DNA of 5,821 nucleotides from M2408 sp044348665 (GTDB lineage Bacteria > Bacteroidota > Bacteroidia > Flavobacteriales_D > Crocinitomicaceae). Below, piece by piece: positions 1-4,703 of the stretch (position 1 is the first letter of the stretch; the number at the start of each line of letters is the position of its first letter). The stretch lies in the NCBI GenBank assembly GCA_044348665.1, contig JBIKSI010000178.1, positions 1-5,821 of the forward strand, read 5' to 3'. The position numbers and the translations under genes were made by a program. Under the pieces are notes generated by a model that saw nothing but the letters and a program-made list of their open reading frames with translations, made no database searches and had not been told where the DNA came from.

Positions 1-2
1 GT

Positions 3-50
3 TACTTATCCCCTTTTGAATCTGCACATTGGGAAGCTATTTTGGAATAA
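3..50 (+). CDS. C-terminal end of an unidentified upstream gene (partial)
   Basis: The frame starting at base 3 stays open for 15 codons and ends in TAA at 48-50. It reads YLSPFESAHWEAILE, which has the look of a real protein end. The other two forward frames either stop early or give less protein-like text. The next gene starts only 6 bp after this stop, as expected for two genes in one operon. The fragment is too short to assign a family or function; the gene body lies outside the window. Confidence 0.5.
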   Translation, partial: YLSPFESAHWEAILE

Positions 51-56
51 ATAAAA

Positions 57-299
57 ATGCCAATTCAAACTGAAAAAATTGAAGAAGATTTTCCTGTTTC
101 TGAAATTTTAATTGCTGAAGAACAACCAAAATCTGAGCAAAAAATCATTCAGTTAAAAATTGCTCGCCGCGAAAATGTGGGTGCCTCCTTCCATGAGAAA
201 AAGGACAAAAACAAAAAAGTCAATGTCCGTAAAAACTGGAAACAAATTAAGATGGATAAATACGGACGCCCAAAAACAAGAGGTCAGAAGAAAAAATAG
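57..299 (+). CDS. small lysine-rich basic protein, function unknown
   Basis: This is an 80-residue protein that I do not recognise. Its two halves differ in charge. Residues 1-28 are acidic (E6, E9, E10, D11, E16, E21, E22, E27), while residues 29-80 are strongly basic, ending in DKYGRPKTRGQKKK. In total there are 17 Lys and 5 Arg. There is no signal peptide, membrane segment or cysteine, so a cytoplasmic protein is likely, and the tail would suit binding to RNA, ribosomes or DNA (inference from charge only). The ATG lies 6 bp after the stop of the preceding frame, so the two are probably co-transcribed and its partner may be the upstream gene. Such Lys/Arg tails also occur on RNA helicases and other RNA-acting proteins, but no catalytic domain is present here. 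I am fairly sure the gene is real and unsure of its role. Confidence 0.7.
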   Translation: MPIQTEKIEEDFPVSEILIAEEQPKSEQKIIQLKIARRENVGASFHEKKDKNKKVNVRKNWKQIKMDKYGRPKTRGQKKK

Positions 300-374
300 A
301 CTTGTTTGATGACAATAGATACTTAGACTATAGGCATGAAACAGTAAATTAGTGATATTGGACTCTACAACAAG

Positions 375-520
375 TCACTGAAAAAATAGTCTCACTAAAT
401 TTCCACTAGCCTTTGTAGCGAATTTAAACTCAATAATCTTGTGATTATTATTTTTTATCGTCACCGGCCTTTGAGCTCGGGGTATTCCGGAATTCCAAGT
501 TTTTCAATAAATACTAAAGT
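375..520 (-). other. possible gene remnant or dispersed repeat on the minus strand
   Basis: Two overlapping minus-strand frames here are open without any ATG. One runs from 503 to 378 (42 codons, stop at 375-377) and contains SGIPRAQRPVTIK and later FATKASGNLVRLFF. The other runs from 520 to 464 (19 codons, stop at 461-463) and contains IEKLGIPEYPELKGR. The first overlaps the GC-rich patch at 461-499 for part of its length. Both look protein-like, yet neither has a start codon or ribosome binding site. The segment could be the end of a decayed mobile-element gene, or a dispersed intergenic repeat that happens to be open. I cannot decide from one copy. Confidence 0.3.
432..456 (+). terminator. 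weak terminator-like hairpin with T tract
   Basis: AATAATC (432-438) and GATTATT (443-449) form a perfect 7-bp stem around a TTGT loop and are followed by A then six T (451-456). The order stem, then T run, fits an intrinsic terminator for plus-strand transcripts coming from the small basic protein gene, whose stop is about 130 bp upstream. The stem has only one G-C pair, so it would be weak and may be chance in AT-rich DNA. Confidence 0.3.
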
Positions 521-588
521 TCATTAAAAACACAAAATTTCAAATTTGAGAATCAACTCACTTGATACAAAACCAGTGTAGCAAGTTT

Positions 589-909
589 TTATATTTCCAA
601 AATTTCTCCAACACCTAAAGTCCTTGCTGCCTCATTAATAAGCCACTTTTGGCCAACTACAATATATTTTTCTATTTCTGGCACTTTCAAAAATCGTACT
701 GTAACAATTTTCGTTTCTCCAGGTTTTATTAATTCTTGGCCCTCAAACCTTATGTCACCAATATATGTTCGTATTTCTTTTAAGTTGTTATGAATTTCAA
801 ATAGGTGATTTGGTCTGTAACCTGATTTAAAACCAAATTGTCGTCCCCCCTCTCCAGTTGTTTTCATTGTGATTCTGGCTTTCACAACTATCAAATCATC
901 CTTGCGCAT
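589..909 (-). CDS. free-standing protein resembling EF-Tu domain III
   Basis: The 106-residue product resembles the C-terminal beta-barrel (domain III) of elongation factor Tu over nearly its whole length. Matching landmarks are EGGR at 20-23 followed by SGYRPNH at 29-35 (EF-Tu has EGGRHTPF..GYRPQF), IKPGE at 61-65 followed by VTVRFL at 69-74, and the closing segment AARTLGVGEILEI at 94-106 (EF-Tu: GGRTVGAGVV). The GTPase domain and domain II are absent, so it cannot bind GTP or work as an elongation factor. The start is supported by an AAGGA 7 nt upstream of the ATG, and the protein ends where domain III normally ends, so it is not a truncated tuf gene. In EF-Tu this domain contacts tRNA, domain I and EF-Ts; whether this small protein binds any of these is unknown. 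It ends a minus-strand gene block. I am confident of the fold similarity and have no basis for a function. Confidence 0.85.
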   Translation of the reverse strand: MRKDDLIVVKARITMKTTGEGGRQFGFKSGYRPNHLFEIHNNLKEIRTYIGDIRFEGQELIKPGETKIVTVRFLKVPEIEKYIVVGQKWLINEAARTLGVGEILEI

Positions 910-916
910 ATTTTTT

Positions 917-921
917 TCCTT
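917..921 (-). promoter_or_regulatory. Shine-Dalgarno site of the EF-Tu-domain-III-like gene
   Basis: The minus strand reads AAGGA at 921-917, 7 nt before the ATG at 909-907. This spacing is ideal and fixes the start. It stands out because the other genes in this window have no clear Shine-Dalgarno site, as is usual in Bacteroidota. Confidence 0.6.
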
Positions 922-925
922 AACC

Positions 926-1102
926 TTATATAGTTACACCTGTGAAAATGACTGCAAACGTTGAACAATCAGGTTTTTCAGCAATTAAATTTAGTTTAAT
1001 ATTGTCATAACAACCATGAACGTATTCTGTTTTTGCACTTAAGGCCACCAAAAATTAGTTTGATTATTCGTAAATAACTATAAATTTCAGCAAAAGTCTC
1101 AT
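926..1102 (-). pseudogene. small frame with two in-frame stops, ATGA-coupled to the membrane protein gene
   Basis: An ATG at 1102-1100 overlaps the TGA stop of the membrane protein gene in an ATGA arrangement. Its frame reads MRLLLKFIVIYE, then TAA (1066-1064), three more codons ending in a second TAA (1057-1055), and then runs open for 42 codons to a TAA at 928-926. The open part contains SAKTEYVHGCYDNIKLN and ends in FTGVTI. If the two stops are ignored, the beginning resembles a signal peptide: a charged start, a hydrophobic run, then FLVALSAK. The stop lies 16 bp before the EF-Tu-like gene's start. It may be a decayed small exported-protein gene. Alternatively only the 3' part is translated from GTG at 1048-1046, but no ribosome binding site supports that. 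No family recognised. Confidence 0.35.
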
Positions 1103-1581
1103 GCCTGATTGCTTACCTTCTTCGAATGCACACTGCATTGTACCGTTGAAATAATTGCAAATGCCAAAAGAACAAAACAATACAGCAAAAAAGCTACTCC
1201 AACTTCATCAAAAGACAAGGCACCGGAATCGGCAACCATCAACAAATTCCACAAAGTAAATAAGCTTGTTAAACTCAATCCTATAATTGAAATTACTTTG
1301 TTTGTTTTTGTTTTTACTTTCACAAGGTTGAAAATATTGATAAAAAGGAAAAATAAAAAAAATGCCAAACAAATTAATCCACCTTCCTCAGTTATGGATG
1401 AAGCTGAATTAGAAGAACTTGAATACGGTGTATAAGTTGAATAGGGAGAACTTGAATACGAATTAATAGTCGAAAATAAGGAATCCATTCGTGCCTCGTG
1501 AACCAATCCAATGTAATATAAAATTACAATTCCAAAGATGATACTAAAGGCAATTCCTGTAATGTTAATAGCAGTTTTCAT
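1099..1581 (-). CDS. four-helix membrane protein with Ser/Tyr-rich loop, unknown function
   Basis: This 160-residue protein has four hydrophobic segments at about residues 8-27, 68-87, 96-116 and 127-148, which makes it an integral inner-membrane protein. Between helices 1 and 2 lies a loop (about 34-62) made almost only of Ser, Tyr, Thr, Pro and Asn, a low-complexity stretch probably exposed on one face of the membrane. Helix 2 is very rich in Phe and Leu. The end is hydrophilic (HSKKVSNQA). No catalytic motif is visible and I do not recognise a family. The gene begins 26 bp after the stop of the pabA-type gene on the same strand, with no terminator between, so the two may share a transcript. 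No clear ribosome binding site is present. The opposite-strand frame inside this gene is an antisense shadow. Confidence 0.75.
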   Translation of the reverse strand: MKTAINITGIAFSIIFGIVILYYIGLVHEARMDSLFSTINSYSSSPYSTYTPYSSSSNSASSITEEGGLICLAFFLFFLFINIFNLVKVKTKTNKVISIIGLSLTSLFTLWNLLMVADSGALSFDEVGVAFLLYCFVLLAFAIISTVQCSVHSKKVSNQA

Positions 1582-1607
1582 AATGTTTATGTTTTAATAT
1601 TAATACT

Positions 1608-2168
1608 TCATCGATAAACAAAGTTAAATAAAATTTCTTTACCAAATTCAGTTAAGATCGATTCTGGGTGAAATTGTACTCCGAAAATCGGTAAAGTTTT
1701 ATGCTCAATTGCCATTAATACTTGATTTTCACTTCTTGCAATTTCATGAAAATTATCATCAGATTTTAATTTTACCGCCCAACTATGATACAAACCTACA
1801 TTTATTTTTTCTGGTAAATCAAAAAACAACTTTGAACTTATTTCTAATTCAACAATTTCTTGCATTCCATGTTTTACTTTTTTCAAGTTGTATAATTCTT
1901 CTCCAAAAAATTCTGCTAAGGCTTGCATTCCTAAACAAACCCCTAAGATTGGTTTTTTATCATAAAAAAGTGAGATGAAACGCATCAAATCCCCAGAATC
2001 TTTTGGTAAAGCTGGACCTGGAGACAAAACTATTTTATCGAATTTTTCGCAATCGTCAAAATTAATTTCATTGTTTCGAACAACTGTAACTTCGCAATCA
2101 ATCGCCTCTAAATAGTGAACTAAATTAAAAGTAAATGAATCAAAATTGTCAATTAGTAAAATCTTCAT
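1608..2168 (-). CDS. pabA: aminodeoxychorismate/anthranilate synthase glutamine amidotransferase subunit
   Basis: This is a class I glutamine amidotransferase (GATase) of 186 residues, the normal length for PabA or TrpG. It hydrolyses glutamine and passes ammonia to a chorismate-binding partner, giving 4-amino-4-deoxychorismate (folate route, with PabB) or anthranilate (tryptophan route, with TrpE). Visible motifs are the N-terminal LLIDNFDSFTFNL, the oxyanion-side LSPGP at 48-52, the nucleophile Cys78 in GVCLGMQ, YHSW at 127-130, and His167 and Glu169 in VQFHPES completing the triad. All catalytic residues are intact. No trp genes or chorismate-binding subunit lie nearby. A stand-alone gene of this kind is more often PabA, though the sequence alone does not settle PabA against TrpG, and some organisms use one subunit for both. 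It is transcribed away from ridA across a 43-bp gap. Confidence 0.93.
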   Translation of the reverse strand: MKILLIDNFDSFTFNLVHYLEAIDCEVTVVRNNEINFDDCEKFDKIVLSPGPALPKDSGDLMRFISLFYDKKPILGVCLGMQALAEFFGEELYNLKKVKHGMQEIVELEISSKLFFDLPEKINVGLYHSWAVKLKSDDNFHEIARSENQVLMAIEHKTLPIFGVQFHPESILTEFGKEILFNFVYR

Positions 2169-2211
2169 TCTTTTTTTGCGTTAAAATTAGTAAACTTGCA
2201 TCATCAAATTA
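2169..2211. promoter_or_regulatory. divergent promoter region between pabA and ridA
   Basis: Only 43 bp separate the two divergent start codons, so both promoters must sit here or inside the neighbouring coding sequence. Toward ridA, TAAACTTG at 2191-2198 matches the Bacteroidota -7 box TAnnTTTG except for one base. It would give a very short leader. Toward pabA, the minus strand reads TAATTTTA a little over 10 bp before the ATG, also one base off. No well-spaced -33 element was found for either. Confidence 0.3.
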
Positions 2212-2595
2212 ATGAAAATGAAAAAAATAATTCAGATTCCGAATGCTCCAGCACCAATTGGACCATATAGTCAAGCGATTTTAATCAAAGATACCTTGTA
2301 TGTTAGTGGACAAATTCCATTGAATCCAAAAAGTGGTGAATTGCAAGTTGACACGATAGAAAATGCTTGTCATCAGGTTCTTAAAAACATTGGGGAACTA
2401 TTGCAAGAAGCGGGAATGAATTATTCAAACGTTGTAAAATGCTCCATTTTCTTAAAAGATTTAAATGATTTTGTGGCCGTGAATTCTGTTTATGGAAGTT
2501 ATTTTGGAGATACACCACCAGCTCGTGAAACGGTTCAAGTAAGCCGTTTGCCCTTAGATGTGCCCGTTGAAATTTCCTGCATAGCGGTTTTGTAA
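2212..2595 (+). CDS. ridA: RidA family reactive enamine/imine deaminase
   Basis: RidA hydrolyses reactive enamine and imine intermediates such as 2-aminoacrylate, formed by PLP-dependent dehydratases, to stable keto acids and ammonia, so protecting PLP enzymes. It works in the cytoplasm as a homotrimer with active sites between subunits. The 127-residue product has the expected pattern: APIGPYSQAI near the start (Tyr19), VSGQIPLNP at 31-39 (Ser32), and PPARETVQV at 102-110 with Arg105, the residue that binds the substrate carboxylate. Glu120 follows in VPVEISCIAVL. A second ATG at 2218 (residue 3) gives the more usual start MKKIIQ and may be the true one. The gene is divergent from pabA. The PLP enzyme aminodeoxychorismate lyase acts just after PabA, so a physiological link is possible but not shown by this layout. 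It could share a transcript with the glycosyltransferase 95 bp downstream. Confidence 0.96.
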   Translation: MKMKKIIQIPNAPAPIGPYSQAILIKDTLYVSGQIPLNPKSGELQVDTIENACHQVLKNIGELLQEAGMNYSNVVKCSIFLKDLNDFVAVNSVYGSYFGDTPPARETVQVSRLPLDVPVEISCIAVL

Positions 2596-2612
2596 CAATA
2601 AATTTTCAATAA

Positions 2613-2684
2613 TCTTAAAGTCTTAATATCCTAAAGTCTTATTATCTTATTGTCTTATTATCTTAATATCTTAATATCCAATAA
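2613..2684 (+). repeat. tandem array of 8-bp units (TCTTANNN)
   Basis: Nine consecutive octamers fill most of the gap between ridA and the glycosyltransferase gene: TCTTAAAG, TCTTAATA, TCCTAAAG, TCTTATTA, TCTTATTG, TCTTATTA, TCTTAATA, TCTTAATA and a degenerate TCCAATAA. The first five bases are nearly constant and the last three vary. The array ends 6 bp before the TTG start codon. Units of 8 bp shift spacing rather than preserve reading frame, so copy-number change could alter a promoter or leader. Confidence 0.85.
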
Positions 2685-2690
2685 ACAATC

Positions 2691-4640
2691 TTGTCTTTTC
2701 AAAAAAAAATATCAGTAATAATTGTCAATTACAACGTTGAATACTTCCTTGAGCAGTGTTTAAATTCATGCGAAAAAGCATTAAAAAATGTTTCAGGAGA
2801 AATTTTTGTGGTAGATAACAATTCGATTGATGGTTCAAATGCGATGGTCAAAAAGAAATTTCCGCAGGTAACTTTGATTGAAAATAAGAAAAATGTTGGA
2901 TTTTCAAAAGCAAACAATCAAGCCATTGAAATTTCAAGTGGAGAATACGTTTTACTATTAAATCCTGATACGGTCGTTGAAGAAGATACCTTTGAAAAAG
3001 TAGTTGCTTTTATGGATCAACACCCGAAAGCTGGAGGATTAGGAGTTCGCATGTTAGACGGTAAAGGGAAATTTTTACCTGAATCAAAACGCGGTCTCCC
3101 CACTCCTACTGTAGCATTTTATAAGATTTTTGGACTTTCAAATATTTTTCCAAAATCAAAAACCTTCGGAAAATACCATTTGGGATACTTATCTGAGTTT
3201 GAAACTCACGAAGTGGATGTTTTGAGTGGAGCTTTTATGCTGCTACGAAAAGAAACTTTGGACAAAATTGGCCTACTAGATGAAACATTTTTCATGTATG
3301 GCGAAGATATTGATTTGTCTTATAGAATTACTTTAGGAGGCTATCAAAACTATTATTTTTCAGACACGAGAATTATTCACTATAAGGGAGAATCCACTAA
3401 AAAAAGTTCAGTAAATTACGTTTTTGTTTTTTACCGAGCCATGGTAATTTTTGCAGAAAAGCACTTTAGTAAGAAAAACGCCAAATTATTTTCTTTTTTA
3501 ATAAATATTGCCATCTATTTCCGAGCTAGTTTGGCGATTTTTTATCGTTTTATCAAAAAATCTTTTTTGCCAGTTTTAGATTTTTCACTCATTTTAGGAG
3601 GATTATTTTTGCTGACACGTTATTGGGAACAAATGAACATAGAATTCCCAAAAAACCTGCTCGAAATTGCCTTACCAAGTTACACTTTGGTCTGGTTTTT
3701 AGCAAATATTTTTGCTGGAACATACGATTTTCCAATTAAATTAAGGCGTGCATTTTTTGGTTCAATTCTAGGAACTTTATTGATTTTAATCATTTACGCG
3801 CTCCTACCCAAAGAAAATCAATTTTCGAGACTCTATATCTTAATTGGAACACTTTGGGTGATTTCCTATTATCTAATTTCGAGACTCTACTTGCATTTTG
3901 TTGTTAGCAAGAAGATTAAACTGAATGCGAAAACTAATTCCAATTTTATCATTGTAGGCTCTGAGGAAGAATCCAATCGTGTTAAAAACATGCTGATTCA
4001 GTTAAATTCGAAGATTGAAAATACCTATTTGGTATCTGAAAATGAAAATAAATCGGAAAATCAAATAGGAATCATCTCTCAACTTGATCAGTTTACAAAT
4101 GAATTTGATATCGACGAAATAATATTTTGCGCAAAGGACATTTCTGCACAAGAAATAATTCATTGGATGTCAAGACTTGGACATTTAAATTTGGATTTTA
4201 AGATCGCACAACCAGAAAGTTTATTTTTAATTGGCAGTAATTCAATTAATTCTGCAGGTGATTTATACATTTTCAACATTAATGAAATAAGCAAAAAATC
4301 AAATAAACGATTAAAAAGAACATGCGATATTGTAATTTCATTTTGCTTTTTAGTGAGTTTACCAATTACAATTTGGTTCTTCAATCAAAAATTGAATTTT
4401 GTAAAAAATATGTTACTTTGTCTCATTGGATTCAAAACATTAGTCGGATATTACTTTACAACAAATATTAACAAAGAACAATTACCTGTGTTAAAAAAAG
4501 GTGTATTAACTCCCTTTGACACCATAAAATTCACAGAAGAGCAGCTTGTCGCAAAACTAAATTTAATCTACGCCCGTGATTATCACATTTTCAAAGATTT
4601 GGAAATAATCCAAAAAGCATGGAAAAAATTAGACAGATAA
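2691..4640 (+). CDS. GT2 glycosyltransferase fused to a degenerate phosphoglycosyltransferase-like membrane region
   Basis: The 649-residue protein has two parts. Residues 1 to about 260 form a family 2 glycosyltransferase of the rhamnosyltransferase-like group: ISVIIVNYN at 7-15, VDNNSIDGS at 41-49, NPD at 91-93 in the DxD position, and FMYGEDIDLS at 201-210 with the likely catalytic acidic pair. It should move a nucleotide-sugar residue onto a lipid-linked or surface glycan at the inner membrane. The second part follows the plan of polyprenyl-phosphate sugar phosphotransferases: a hydrophobic segment near 267-287, four helices (about 295-309, 326-345, 354-372, 381-400), a Rossmann-like domain from FIIVGSEEE at 419, then KRLKRTCDIVIS at 539-550 where their catalytic domain starts. 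Its active-site segments are missing. The start must be TTG at 2691: an in-frame TAA lies at 2682-2684 and the first in-frame ATG falls inside the GT2 fold. Codons 4-7 contain nine A in a row. Confidence 0.9.
   Translation: MSFQKKISVIIVNYNVEYFLEQCLNSCEKALKNVSGEIFVVDNNSIDGSNAMVKKKFPQVTLIENKKNVGFSKANNQAIEISSGEYVLLLNPDTVVEEDTFEKVVAFMDQHPKAGGLGVRMLDGKGKFLPESKRGLPTPTVAFYKIFGLSNIFPKSKTFGKYHLGYLSEFETHEVDVLSGAFMLLRKETLDKIGLLDETFFMYGEDIDLSYRITLGGYQNYYFSDTRIIHYKGESTKKSSVNYVFVFYRAMVIFAEKHFSKKNAKLFSFLINIAIYFRASLAIFYRFIKKSFLPVLDFSLILGGLFLLTRYWEQMNIEFPKNLLEIALPSYTLVWFLANIFAGTYDFPIKLRRAFFGSILGTLLILIIYALLPKENQFSRLYILIGTLWVISYYLISRLYLHFVVSKKIKLNAKTNSNFIIVGSEEESNRVKNMLIQLNSKIENTYLVSENENKSENQIGIISQLDQFTNEFDIDEIIFCAKDISAQEIIHWMSRLGHLNLDFKIAQPESLFLIGSNSINSAGDLYIFNINEISKKSNKRLKRTCDIVISFCFLVSLPITIWFFNQKLNFVKNMLLCLIGFKTLVGYYFTTNINKEQLPVLKKGVLTPFDTIKFTEEQLVAKLNLIYARDYHIFKDLEIIQKAWKKLDR
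2701..2709 (+). repeat. A9 homopolymer in the 5' end of the glycosyltransferase gene
   Basis: Nine consecutive A residues span codons 4-7 of the glycosyltransferase frame (CAA AAA AAA ATA). Runs of this length are prone to slippage, and gain or loss of one base here would abolish almost the whole protein. In a genome this AT-rich such a run can also arise by chance. Confidence 0.8.
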
Positions 4641-4665
4641 ACACAAAAAATCAGAAACTTTTATT

Positions 4666-4673
4666 TACTTTTG
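4666..4673 (+). promoter_or_regulatory. Bacteroidota-type -7 promoter box for the E2 gene
   Basis: TACTTTTG matches the Bacteroidota -7 consensus TAnnTTTG exactly and lies 30 bp before the E2 start codon, predicting a leader of about 25 nt. It is in the 63-bp gap after the glycosyltransferase stop, so the E2 gene probably has its own promoter. A -33 TTG at the expected distance is not evident, which lowers confidence. Confidence 0.5.
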
Positions 4674-4703
4674 TGAGCAAATTAATGAAAATTAAATATT
4701 CAA

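Larger units (their letters stand above)
300..588. other. gene-free stretch between convergent genes
   Basis: This stretch lies between the end of the small basic protein gene (+) and the end of the EF-Tu-like gene (-). No frame with a start codon, ribosome binding site and plausible length was found on either strand. It contains a weak hairpin followed by T residues near 432-456 and a GC-rich patch at about 461-499 (roughly 22 G/C of 39 bases, against AT-rich flanks). The overlapping start-less minus-strand frames are listed separately. As a convergent intergenic region it would be expected to hold transcription termination signals. Confidence 0.6.

Noticed and set aside
299..376. 8-bp inverted repeat GACTTGTT/AACAAGTC as possible element ends
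   Set aside because: One 8-bp match is expected by chance in a gap this size, and no target duplication or transposase accompanies it.
560..590. ACTTG/CAAGT inverted repeat followed by five T, as a plus-strand terminator
   Set aside because: A 5-bp stem with a 17-base loop is too weak, and it points into the convergent gene rather than following one.
929..990. Promoter for the EF-Tu-like gene (TTGCAG with a TATATA-like box on the minus strand)
   Set aside because: The boxes fit neither the Bacteroidota TAnnTTTG form nor a well-spaced sigma-70 pair, and they fall within the small open frame.
1109..1435. Plus-strand open frame of 108 codons opposite the membrane protein gene
   Set aside because: It lies wholly antisense to the better-supported membrane protein, is low complexity, and has no ribosome binding site or recognisable motif.
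1709..1978. Plus-strand open frame of 89 codons opposite pabA
   Set aside because: It is antisense to a gene with an intact catalytic triad; its Leu/Phe/His-rich text is typical of a shadow frame.
2729..2917. Minus-strand open frame inside the GT2 domain
   Set aside because: It overlaps conserved GT2 motifs on the other strand and has no independent support. The same holds for the minus-strand frames at 4160-4384 and 5169-5354.
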